DNA of 37,405 nucleotides from an uncultured Clostridia bacterium (GTDB lineage: Bacteria > Bacillota > Clostridia > Christensenellales > Borkfalkiaceae). Location: the NCBI GenBank assembly GCA_947175515.1, contig CAMWNA010000009.1, positions 1-37,405 of the forward strand. The letters run 5' to 3'. Within the stretch, counting starts at the first letter, position 1. Each line of letters starts with the position of its first letter. A program made the translations under genes and the position numbers. Below the pieces are notes generated by a model that searched no databases, was not told the origin of the DNA, and saw nothing but the letters and a program-made list of their open reading frames with translations. This document shows, piece by piece, positions 7,002 through 15,168 of the stretch.

Positions 7002-9350
7002 ATGAGAAAGCTATTTATTATTGCGCGCTCTAACATGCGTAAAGCAAAGGGGCAGACCGTAGCAATTGTCGTTTTGATTTTGCTTGCGGCGCTTCTGTTA
7101 AACCTTTGGCTGATGCTGTCTATGGACTATAAAGCCAACTTCGACAGATACCACGATAAACTCAACGCCGAACACGTTACGCTTGCGGTGGACGATAACG
7201 GCGGTTCGGTACGCGAATTTTTAACCCGAACGCTTGACAACGACGCCGAAGTGAAAGAGTACCGTCTGGATAAAAGTATGCACATGTTTGGCACGTTTTC
7301 CTATAACGGCGGAATGATGAACGGCGATTTCGTTTTTACGGATAAGCAAACGGCTACCACGCGCACGATAGGTAAAGCCGAAATCGTTGAAGAAGGCAAT
7401 TTAACAAGCGGCGTATATCTGCCTATGCTCTATAAATCGGATAAATTTTCCGTAGGCAAAACGATTGAAATATCCATAGGCAGCTATCCCGTGACGTACA
7501 CTATATGCGGTTTCTTCAACAGTGTAATGATGGGGTCTCATAACTGCGCTTTAACTCAAATCATACTTACAGCAGATAAATATGCTGAGCTTGAAGAATT
7601 GAATTACGCACCGCAAGCAACGTTATGTTCGGTGCGCTTAAATAATAAATCAACCAATCTTAACTATGAGGCAAAGTTAAAGTCGGTTGTTTCCGAATGT
7701 TTCCCTAACACCCGTATGACCAGCAATTGTTACGATATCGTTGCGCAGTCGCGCTATATCTCGCAGGGGATATGTTCCACAATTATGAGCGTTATGGCGT
7801 TTTTGGTTCTGTTGATTGCGCTCGTGGTAATAGTATCGAATATCATCAATTATATACAGGTCAACATTAAAAATCTGGGTGCGTTTAAAGCCGTAGGTTA
7901 TACGTCAAGGCAACTTGTATTCTCTCTGTTATTGCAGTTTTTGGGGCTCGCGCTTATTGCAGCGCTTGTGGGTGCGGCGCTTTCGTATGCGCTTTTCCCT
8001 GCGATAAATTCAATGATGATGGCGCAGACGGGAATACCGTATACAATTCACTTTTTACCGCTGCCCGTTATTATCTCGCTTGCAATTTTAGGCGGTGCGG
8101 TTGCGCTTTCCGTTTGGCTTTCGGCTCGCAGAATTAGGAAAATAGAGCCTATCGTTGCGTTGCGCTCAGGCGTACAAACACACAATTTTAAGAAAAACCG
8201 CGTTCCGCTTGAAAAGACAAAAGCGCCGCTCAATTTTGCCTTAGCGCTAAAAACCACGCTTTCGGGCGTTAAGCACAATATCACCGTTTGCGTTACAATG
8301 CTTGTTTTATCGCTCGTCGTGGTGTTTTCGGGGCTTATGACGGAAAATATGATTATCGATATGTCGCCGTTTATAAACCTGATAGTCGGTGAAACGGCAG
8401 ATAGCGCAATTAACTTACAGGAAGAAGCTGAAGACGATTTTCTTGCAACCTTGAATTCGGACAGCCGTATAGAGAAAGTCTATCTTTACAATTCTTTGAA
8501 TATATCGCACGTTGGCGGTGCGGAACTTATGGCAACGCTTTGCGACGATTTTTCAAAGGTGAATAATAAGAGCGTGGTATTCAAGGGCAGATTTCCCAAG
8601 TACGGCAATGAAATAGTAATCGCCGCAAAATACGCAAAAGAGAAGGGGTTTGCAATAGGTAATGAAATTGAAATTACGGCGAACGGCAAAACCGAAAAAT
8701 ACCTTATCTGCGGTTTTACGCAAATTACCAATAACCTTGGCAGGGACTGCCTTTTAACAAGGCAGGGCTACGAGCGGTTGGGAACGTTGCAGAACGTTAC
8801 TTACTATATTAATCTTTCAGACGGCACGGATATAGACGCTTTCAACGAAGAAATAAAAAGCAATTTTAAAGGTAGCGTAAACGGCGTTATAAACGTATTG
8901 GCTACGGTTAAAGGCGCGGGAAGCGTTTACGTTTCGCTTGCGACTATCATTGTAATTGCCATACTCGTGCTTTCTGTAATTATCGTAGCGTTCGTGCTGT
9001 ATCTGTTGGTGCGCACTATGCTCAATAATAAAAAGCGCGATTACGGAATTTTGAAATCGTTGGGCTTCACTACAAAGCAACTCATTTTGCAAACGGCGCT
9101 CTCGTTTATGCCTGCTATCATTCTTTCAACCGTTGTCGGGCTTGTTGTAAGCTGTCTTGTTATCAATCCGCTGATGTCGTTGTTTTTCAGTACTTTGGGC
9201 ATTGTTAAGTGCACGTTTAATATTCCGGTCGTGTTCAGCATGGTTGCAGGAATAAGCTTAATATTGGTGTCGTTCAGTATAGCTTGCCTTTTATCACTTA
9301 AAATCAAAAATATAGCGCCCCGAAATTTGTTGGTAGGGGAAGCAAGGTGA
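7002..9350 (+). CDS. FtsX-like ABC transporter permease with two ABC3 domains
   Basis: The ATG at 7002, three bases after the ATPase stop, is preferred over a GTG at 6993 inside the ATPase gene. The 782-residue protein has the duplicated ABC3 topology: helix 1 (~20-40), a large extracellular loop to ~255, three helices to ~370 with the coupling motif NLGAFKAVGYTSRQL, then a second unit (helix ~430-450, loop to ~635, three final helices with YGILKSLGFTTKQLI). This resembles MacB-like and bacitracin-export permeases. It should form a dimer-like complex with the upstream ATPase. The substrate cannot be read from sequence. No strong terminator was seen directly after the stop. Confidence 0.9.
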   Translation: MRKLFIIARSNMRKAKGQTVAIVVLILLAALLLNLWLMLSMDYKANFDRYHDKLNAEHVTLAVDDNGGSVREFLTRTLDNDAEVKEYRLDKSMHMFGTFSYNGGMMNGDFVFTDKQTATTRTIGKAEIVEEGNLTSGVYLPMLYKSDKFSVGKTIEISIGSYPVTYTICGFFNSVMMGSHNCALTQIILTADKYAELEELNYAPQATLCSVRLNNKSTNLNYEAKLKSVVSECFPNTRMTSNCYDIVAQSRYISQGICSTIMSVMAFLVLLIALVVIVSNIINYIQVNIKNLGAFKAVGYTSRQLVFSLLLQFLGLALIAALVGAALSYALFPAINSMMMAQTGIPYTIHFLPLPVIISLAILGGAVALSVWLSARRIRKIEPIVALRSGVQTHNFKKNRVPLEKTKAPLNFALALKTTLSGVKHNITVCVTMLVLSLVVVFSGLMTENMIIDMSPFINLIVGETADSAINLQEEAEDDFLATLNSDSRIEKVYLYNSLNISHVGGAELMATLCDDFSKVNNKSVVFKGRFPKYGNEIVIAAKYAKEKGFAIGNEIEITANGKTEKYLICGFTQITNNLGRDCLLTRQGYERLGTLQNVTYYINLSDGTDIDAFNEEIKSNFKGSVNGVINVLATVKGAGSVYVSLATIIVIAILVLSVIIVAFVLYLLVRTMLNNKKRDYGILKSLGFTTKQLILQTALSFMPAIILSTVVGLVVSCLVINPLMSLFFSTLGIVKCTFNIPVVFSMVAGISLILVSFSIACLLSLKIKNIAPRNLLVGEAR

Positions 9351-9398
9351 AGCACGGTTAAATATGGTTTTATAAAAGGTTTGAAAAGCAAAACCTGA

Positions 9399-9548
9399 TA
9401 TAATTCGGAACGGTACGCCGTTATCAACTACGTTTTGAAGAACCGTTTTGTTGAACTTAGACCGCTCGAAAGCAGGAATAGAAAAACCGTGTCAACAGAT
9501 TTGAACGTTGCACGGAGAAATATGAAGAAGTTAAATTATCAAAAAATA
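9399..9548 (+). pseudogene. Possible gene fragment at the left edge of the element
   Basis: An open stretch of ~49 codons without a start (…VINYVLKNRFVELRPL… to LNYQKI) ends at a TGA near 9548. Composition is protein-like and codon use resembles real genes. It sits between the permease gene and the left attachment repeat, where debris from integration is common. No family assigned. Confidence 0.25.
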
Positions 9549-9578
9549 TGACAAAAATTGATGCATTAAAAAGCGACA

Positions 9579-9598
9579 AACGAATGACGTAGTCAGAG
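9579..9598. other. Left attachment repeat (attL-like), copy of tRNA-Gln anticodon arm
   Basis: The 20 bases from AACGAATGACG to AGTCAGAG match 19 of 20 bases at 22364-22383 inside the tRNA-Gln gene (one mismatch, T for G at the centre). With a tyrosine integrase next to the other copy, this marks the left boundary of a ~12.8-kb integrated element. The rest of the tRNA 3' half is not preserved here, so the original target end has decayed or been replaced. Confidence 0.65.
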
Positions 9599-9700
9599 GC
9601 TTAAAAACAAATTTTTCAACCACAATATATAGTGGTTAGTAAGCAAACAATACCACAATATCTGCTAATTTCGATGATTTTCAATTTTTAACTCCCATAT

Positions 9701-9739
9701 TGCTCCCAAATGATTTTATGTCATTTGGGGGCATTTTTT
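9701..9739 (+). terminator. Plus-strand terminator near the left end
   Basis: Bases 9701-9713 and 9721-9733 form a 13-bp stem (one T-G pair) with a 7-base loop, followed by six T. No plus-strand gene reads into it in the integrated state. In an excised circle the integrase gene would read across the joined ends into it. Confidence 0.65.
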
Positions 9740-9771
9740 ACCTTAATTTTGCAAGTTTTACTGCGCAAATT

Positions 9772-9800
9772 TTGAATGACGGATTTTGTCCGTCATTCAA
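9772..9800. repeat. Perfect 12-bp inverted repeat containing tRNA-core sequence
   Basis: TTGAATGACGGA (9772-9783) and its exact complement (9789-9800) flank TTTTG. The arm contains GAATGACGGA, identical to ten bases of the tRNA-Gln attachment core at 22368-22377. It may be an integrase-binding or protein-binding hairpin; the match could also be chance. Confidence 0.4.
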
Positions 9801-9910
9801 TGCTGATTTGGGAGTAACTCCCAATTCCCACAATGCCTTGTTGCTGATTTTTGGGAATTATACTCCCAAATTTAGCGTAGCTCCCAAAAATGTATAATTT
9901 TCAGGAAACA

Positions 9911-9934
9911 AAATCGGGGCATTCGCCCCGATTT
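9911..9934 (-). terminator. Terminator of the radical SAM/HerA/NurA operon
   Basis: AAATCGGGGC and GCCCCGATTT form a perfect 10-bp stem with loop ATTC; on the minus strand TTTTGTTT overlaps and follows it. It lies about 40 bases after the radical SAM stop. T-rich sequence on the other side means it may work in both directions. Confidence 0.85.
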
Positions 9935-9975
9935 CGTTTTATATTTTTGCTTTAGCTGTCTGCACTAATCAAAAA

Positions 9976-11853
9976 CTAATCAGTACGTTTAATTTTATAA
10001 TATGCCAAAACCTCATTTATTTCTTTGTCCTGACATTCATAATCCCCATCATTAAACTTATTCTTTGCAATAATCGATTTGGCAATATTTAATTTATCCT
10101 CAGATAAATTTTTGAATTTTTCCCACCATTCGTTAGCCAAATCACAATCATCGGGGAAATTATCTTTATATTTACCAGAAAGCTTGCGTCTAAGATTAGC
10201 GTCGTATCGTCTTCGATAGATTATAAAGGTCTCTGGCATCCAAAGAATGCGCATAAAATCACCAACATCTTTACCAAATGCCTCTTCGAAAAACGACTTC
10301 CCTCGACCAATCTTTCCTTTTGTGGAGTTGAGAACAGCTTGTATGGCCCTTATAAATTTCCTATTCCAATGGACTCCAATATAATCTCTATTGTTAAACC
10401 ATTTAGGATCATCTATAGGATGATACTTCATCGGGAATGAAAATATAGTAACACTTAATTCTTCGCATAAGTCTACATTTATACGCATTCGTTCATATAA
10501 ATCTTCGGGTTTATCTTTAAAATTATAGAGAAGATAGTTTGACAGATTAGTGATATTATATTTTGCGGCAGTTTTAACCGCTTTAATATAGATATCCCGC
10601 ATCTCATAATGGTCAAAAGCAATTCTCAACGGACGTATTGCAACTTCAGATAGTTTTGACATCTTTTCATCCGTAACTAAGCGAGCATCAACCCCTTGAT
10701 TAAAATCTATAAATCGCACTCTTGAAGATTGCTTATAAAATTTATCTGCTAATGGACGTGCTATTTTATCAAATTCAAATATATTTTCTCTGATAGCAAA
10801 CAGGGGGTAAAGCAGATTTAATTTTTCTCTTTCAAGATAAAATTCCCCTTGTTCTTTTTCGTCTATAATTTTTGAGGCTAATTCGTCATAAATTTTTATA
10901 ATTTTTTTAGTATATGCTCTAATATTTCTATGCTCTTCTAACGGTGCAGCAATATTAGAAAAAGCTACTTCATATTCATTAGCTGGAGTATATTTTCCAT
11001 CTTTTTTAAATCCACAAAACTTTATCTCATCAATAATTTGATTAAATTGTTCCGAAGCAAAGACATTGTTATCTAATAATAGTAAATCTTTTTTTGCTCC
11101 ATACAGCTTTTCAATATATTTCAATTGTGAAGAAATACCAATATAATTGCAATATTGCGGTTCCAAGTGCGGGACAGCACAGAATGCACATTTATTAGGA
11201 CAACCTCGAGTCATATAAGCAAAATAAGCATTATTTGACGGATATTTATAATCAATTTCTTCAAGTATAGAGTAGTCCAACGGCAATCTGTCTATAATCT
11301 CAGCCCCATCTGGATCTATCATATTAGGCTTATCTAATAAACCGACCATTGGTTTTATTCCGGTATCTTTCTCCATCTGTTGAGGAAGAATGGTAGAAGC
11401 TATACCGCCTACTATAAAACGTCCGCCTTCAGCAAGAAAGGGCTTAGCATTATTAATTGTTTCTACTGTTCTTTTCCAATAGAAAGTAAATAAGGTCGTA
11501 ACGCCAACTATATCAAACTTCGGATATTGTCTTCTTCGGTAACTATAATTATAACTTTTTAAGATATTAAAATTTACTTCACCCAAAGAACTTATTAAAG
11601 AGTCAATGAATTCTATTTTTCCAGATTTGATATATTTACATATTTCTTTCCTATGGATTGGCAATTTTTTGTCATCGGTTTTGAGTATGAATTCATCGCA
11701 AAATATCTCAACTGCTAAGTCTTTGGGATCGCCTTTGAAAAATCTAACATCGTCACCTCTGGATCTAAAATATGTAGCAAGTTTCATTAACCCCATAGGA
11801 GGATATTTGTTTCTATATGGCGGCTCAATAAGCAACACTTTTCGTTGACTCAT
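9976..11853 (-). CDS. Radical SAM protein with cobalamin-binding-like N-terminal domain
   Basis: The last gene of the four-gene operon. Residues ~5-180 start KVLLIEPPYRNKYPPMGLMKLATYFRS-like, the Rossmann-type layout of B12-dependent radical SAM enzymes, but the cobalamin-ligating DxHxxG is not visible. The radical SAM cluster motif CPNKCAFC supplies C218, C222 and C225 for a 4Fe-4S cluster binding S-adenosylmethionine. A ~350-residue C-terminal region (rich in Lys, Tyr, Asn) follows and has no match I recognise; no TRAM domain is seen, so it is not a MiaB-type thiotransferase. Its ATG overlaps the GHKL stop by four bases. The substrate is unknown; in this setting a DNA, nucleotide or protein modification is conceivable but unproven. 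Base composition is much more AT-rich than the chromosomal genes. Confidence 0.85.
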   Translation of the reverse strand: MSQRKVLLIEPPYRNKYPPMGLMKLATYFRSRGDDVRFFKGDPKDLAVEIFCDEFILKTDDKKLPIHRKEICKYIKSGKIEFIDSLISSLGEVNFNILKSYNYSYRRRQYPKFDIVGVTTLFTFYWKRTVETINNAKPFLAEGGRFIVGGIASTILPQQMEKDTGIKPMVGLLDKPNMIDPDGAEIIDRLPLDYSILEEIDYKYPSNNAYFAYMTRGCPNKCAFCAVPHLEPQYCNYIGISSQLKYIEKLYGAKKDLLLLDNNVFASEQFNQIIDEIKFCGFKKDGKYTPANEYEVAFSNIAAPLEEHRNIRAYTKKIIKIYDELASKIIDEKEQGEFYLEREKLNLLYPLFAIRENIFEFDKIARPLADKFYKQSSRVRFIDFNQGVDARLVTDEKMSKLSEVAIRPLRIAFDHYEMRDIYIKAVKTAAKYNITNLSNYLLYNFKDKPEDLYERMRINVDLCEELSVTIFSFPMKYHPIDDPKWFNNRDYIGVHWNRKFIRAIQAVLNSTKGKIGRGKSFFEEAFGKDVGDFMRILWMPETFIIYRRRYDANLRRKLSGKYKDNFPDDCDLANEWWEKFKNLSEDKLNIAKSIIAKNKFNDGDYECQDKEINEVLAYYKIKRTD

Positions 11854-13445
11854 TTTAATGTTTCCTCTATTTTAGTAACAATTTTTTCGGCTGTAACTTT
11901 ATCGGTTACTGTAAAAATTACGTCAAAAATTCGACCAACCAATTTACGCTCTTGCTTGTTTAATCGTGCAAGCTTATCGACTCTCCAATTTTGCTTTTTA
12001 CCATACTTATCTTCCTTATCATTATTAGGTGGAGTCGGCAGAGAAGTGGCAGTCGGACTATTTGGTTGCTTATTATGCTCTTCTCGTTTTTTCTGAATAA
12101 TATTAGCGACCTGATTGAAAAGAGGCGTGTCCGAATTAGCTTTACTGATTTTTTTATCAATTTCTGCTCGAGCTTTTTGTGCATCAAGTTTAGCTTTTTC
12201 TAACTCATCTTCTTTTTGCGTCCTATGTTCAATGCCCGCAAACCCAGTTCGCTCAGTTTCTAAAAATTCAGCTTGTAAGGTTTCAAATTTTTCAATTTTA
12301 TTATACCCGCTATTTATTGTAGACGCATTATAATATGTCTTATAGAGGTCATCGTTAAAATACTGCTTTAATAAATTTTCAAATTTCTCACGAGCCAAAT
12401 TTTGATTAAAGTAATCACGCTGTGAATTTGGTATTAAGTTATCATCTAAAGCAAAAACTTCACCAATAAAATAGCTATTTCCTCTATCTTCTTTAAATAA
12501 CTTTTGCAGAGCATCTTCGTCACCAATTTGAATATTTTCCTTGCGAAGACGTAATCCTCGCATAAGATTATTTTTAGGAATGGCTTGTTTAAATTGATAA
12601 ACTCCAACCCACATCCAAGCAGCTAAATTCCTATTATCATCATAAAATTCTTTAAAAGAAACGCCTTCAACATCATCATATTTTTGTCCTGTTTTTTCTT
12701 TCAGGACAGTAACATACTTTTTCACGATTGGTTCGCTATTAACCGATATTGAATATTCGTCAATATGTACACCTAAATTTTTAGCATAATCATAAATAGA
12801 TTTTCTAAAAATAAAAGAGTTTTGATAAGGAACAGGGGCAACAAATGATAAATAATCCTTTATTAGTGTAATATTCAAAATATTATCACTCAATTCATTG
12901 ACATCATATAAGACTACTTTAAAAAAGTGTTTATCAATATCTGTATCTATTTTACTGCTGAATGAATAAACTTCTTTTAATATGTCGCTAGCTAAATATC
13001 TTTTTTGCTTACTCTGATGCTCAGCAAGGAGAGCTCTCATTTTTTGCGCATCACAAGACAAAACTGAGATTTTATTCTCACCTGCAGATTTAGATTGAAA
13101 TTCTAATTTATTGCAATAAGCCAAACCACAAAGTCTACCAATACCTCTAAAACCTTTATCTTCTCCTAAAATCTTGTCTGAATCAGCGATGTTTCCCAAT
13201 ACTCGTGCAAAATCTTTTTCAGGAATTCCTGTTCCATTATCTTCAATTTCTATAGTACGAGTATCGGTATTTAACCAGATTTCAATTTTTCCTTGTTCAA
13301 TAGATGGTAATAATCCTTTTGCTACCGCCTTATCGATAGAATCACAAGAATTCTGAATATATTCGCGATAAAGTATTAACGGATTCCTATACATACCCGT
13401 TGTAAGATTTTCAAGGATATTAGCACCAAATTGAAATTCTTCCAT
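11850..13445 (-). CDS. Hsp90-like GHKL (Bergerat-fold) ATPase
   Basis: The N-terminal 200 residues carry all ATP-binding motifs of the Hsp90/MutL/MORC fold: YREYIQNSCDSIDKA (catalytic-type E29 and N32), IEIEDNGTGI (D69, G71, G73) and GEDKGFRGIGRL (G98, G101, G103), close in wording to Hsp90. A middle domain follows to ~residue 370, then a charged, coiled-coil-like segment (~380-460) and a Pro/Asn-rich linker before a short helical C-terminus. Such ATPases act as ATP-driven clamps or conformational switches; GHKL proteins of the MutL/MORC type occur in restriction and conflict systems. AAGAGGT precedes the ATG, 10 bases after the HerA stop. The last four bases overlap the radical SAM start, indicating coupled translation. 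Confidence 0.85.
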   Translation of the reverse strand: MEEFQFGANILENLTTGMYRNPLILYREYIQNSCDSIDKAVAKGLLPSIEQGKIEIWLNTDTRTIEIEDNGTGIPEKDFARVLGNIADSDKILGEDKGFRGIGRLCGLAYCNKLEFQSKSAGENKISVLSCDAQKMRALLAEHQSKQKRYLASDILKEVYSFSSKIDTDIDKHFFKVVLYDVNELSDNILNITLIKDYLSFVAPVPYQNSFIFRKSIYDYAKNLGVHIDEYSISVNSEPIVKKYVTVLKEKTGQKYDDVEGVSFKEFYDDNRNLAAWMWVGVYQFKQAIPKNNLMRGLRLRKENIQIGDEDALQKLFKEDRGNSYFIGEVFALDDNLIPNSQRDYFNQNLAREKFENLLKQYFNDDLYKTYYNASTINSGYNKIEKFETLQAEFLETERTGFAGIEHRTQKEDELEKAKLDAQKARAEIDKKISKANSDTPLFNQVANIIQKKREEHNKQPNSPTATSLPTPPNNDKEDKYGKKQNWRVDKLARLNKQERKLVGRIFDVIFTVTDKVTAEKIVTKIEETLK

Positions 13446-13455
13446 TGTATACCTC

Positions 13456-15159
13456 TTAATTTTTAAACTGTTTGTAAATGGGTTTGGGGAAATGAATTTT
13501 TAGCAATGACCGAAAGACTGGATTCTGAAGAAGATATTCACCTTGTTCAAGCCTTGTTAACATATTTTTGTATGTTGCGGGTATACTTGAATAATCTCCT
13601 TTAGATGTTTCTATCGCATTTGTCCTTCCATAGGCGTGAGTTGCACAGTTACCCGTTACACGAGAATGTATATCTGATCTAAATTGTTCAACACCAAAAA
13701 GAATCACACCAAGAGATCGACCTCTTTCAGTGACATCTAAAATACCTCTCAGTATGGGTGAATGTTTAGGTGCATCTTTGCCGGCATATTTGTTTAATTC
13801 ATCTATGAATACAACTATTTTATCTGGAGGGGAGACGTTATATTCGCCGTCATATTCTCCTAATTTTAAATTATAAATTGTTCTTAAAGTATCACCAAAA
13901 ACATAGGCTTGTTTGTCTTCCGCAAGTTTAGCTATGTCTACAACTAATACATCACCTTTTTTAATTTGTTTTATCTCGTCTGCAATACGGCACTCTTGTT
14001 TAATTTGATTTACTCTCTGGGCAAACATTTCATCGTTTATAGCCTTTTTTACAATACGCTTAAATTTTCTCCAGCTTAATACAGAAATCTCATCTTTTGC
14101 AGATTTGCTGTCACTACTCTTTTGCGCTTTTTCTGAAACCTTTTCTAAAAAAGCATTCCAAGTTGTTAAATCTTTAAAATCCGAGTCGTTTTCATCAATT
14201 ATTTTTGCTATAATTGATTCCATTGTTTGCTGTGGATCGTCCACATTAGAAAACATCATTTCTATGCTTTCTTTATCATCCTCATAAGTATATTTATATT
14301 TTTTTAATTTTTGACAATTAATATAATTAGCTATTTCATCTTTACTAAGATAAGTAGATTGACGAGCAGAAGTGTCAGATGAATAAGGTATGAAATATTT
14401 AACCTTATTAAATGGAACAGGGGATAGATTTAAGTTTTTATATTCAGCTTTAACGTTCTCTCTTTCTTCTTCATTATTATCAAAATCATTCTCTTGGTCA
14501 ATAGCCATTAAATCTTTACCTTTTACATTAAAGATTACAAAAGCAGTTCCTTTATCTTCGTCATTAGCGACATACTCATTATCTTGAACGGCTTTAAGCA
14601 AAAACATTGCATAAGAGGTTTTTGCTGCCAAACCAGAGATGCCTGAAATATTTAAATGTGCGCCTTCTGGTCCGAGTAAAAATTTACCATTAAGATTTAC
14701 TGGTAATTCTATTTCATTTTCTGTTCCTGCATACATTTTGATTGAACCACAAGTTAAAGGGTTTTGAATTTTGTCTAATCCAAGAGCTGCAATTATTTCT
14801 TCTTTAGATGCCAGATATACTTTATCGTCATTATGAACAGGAGTTTCATTACCACGATTGTTAAAAGACACTTTTGCATCTACGTAATTCATTCCAATGC
14901 GACGAGTAGGTTCTAAAATCTCCGCATTACCAAAATCTGAAGATATGTAGTTAGTTAAATAACTCTGAGCATCGGTTATATGGGAAATGTTTTCAATTAC
15001 ACCAAATGTTAAAGAACCGTCAGAGCGTTTAACTTTAATAACATCAAACGCATGTAACTTTAGTTCTTCATTTGTCCAAAAACAAAATTTATCAATTGTG
15101 GTAGGCATTTTTTCTGTAGCTAAGACTCGACCTATAGGTTTTGAAATATCAATACTCAT
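13456..15159 (-). CDS. HerA-like hexameric DNA translocase ATPase
   Basis: The N-terminus (residues ~5-80; IGRVLATEKMPTTIDKF, DVIKV) fits the HAS-barrel domain that HerA uses to bind partners. The ATPase core has a nucleotide-binding loop SGISGLAAKTS (172-182) aligned with the HerA P-loop, but with one extra residue and Ala in place of the Gly before Lys180. Walker B is VVFIDELN, followed by ERGRSLGVILFGVEQ, the equivalent of the HerA ATQ sensor region. HerA forms a hexameric ring that pumps DNA into or past the NurA nuclease. AGGAG precedes the ATG; nurA ends nine bases upstream. The changed P-loop may be family-specific, or may lower ATP hydrolysis. Confidence 0.85.
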   Translation of the reverse strand: MSIDISKPIGRVLATEKMPTTIDKFCFWTNEELKLHAFDVIKVKRSDGSLTFGVIENISHITDAQSYLTNYISSDFGNAEILEPTRRIGMNYVDAKVSFNNRGNETPVHNDDKVYLASKEEIIAALGLDKIQNPLTCGSIKMYAGTENEIELPVNLNGKFLLGPEGAHLNISGISGLAAKTSYAMFLLKAVQDNEYVANDEDKGTAFVIFNVKGKDLMAIDQENDFDNNEEERENVKAEYKNLNLSPVPFNKVKYFIPYSSDTSARQSTYLSKDEIANYINCQKLKKYKYTYEDDKESIEMMFSNVDDPQQTMESIIAKIIDENDSDFKDLTTWNAFLEKVSEKAQKSSDSKSAKDEISVLSWRKFKRIVKKAINDEMFAQRVNQIKQECRIADEIKQIKKGDVLVVDIAKLAEDKQAYVFGDTLRTIYNLKLGEYDGEYNVSPPDKIVVFIDELNKYAGKDAPKHSPILRGILDVTERGRSLGVILFGVEQFRSDIHSRVTGNCATHAYGRTNAIETSKGDYSSIPATYKNMLTRLEQGEYLLQNPVFRSLLKIHFPKPIYKQFKN

Positions 15160-15168
15160 TTGTTTCTC

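Larger units (their letters stand above)
9621..9975. repeat. Element left end: palindromes and CTCCCAAA repeats, no gene
   Basis: This gene-free stretch holds CACAATATATAGTG (9621-9634, also found twice beside the tRNA), CTCCCAAA at 9703, 9863 and 9881, a TTGGGAGT-A-ACTCCCAA palindrome (9808-9824), and a TTGGGA/TCCCAA pair (9851-9869). The same CTCCCAAA word occurs twice at the right end (22235, 22247). Repeats shared by both ends of an integrase-bearing element are the expected pattern of arm-type integrase sites. The function is inferred. Confidence 0.5.

Noticed and set aside
9692-9890. CRISPR-like repeats
   Set aside because: The CTCCCAAA words are too short, unevenly spaced and in both orientations; no cas genes are present.
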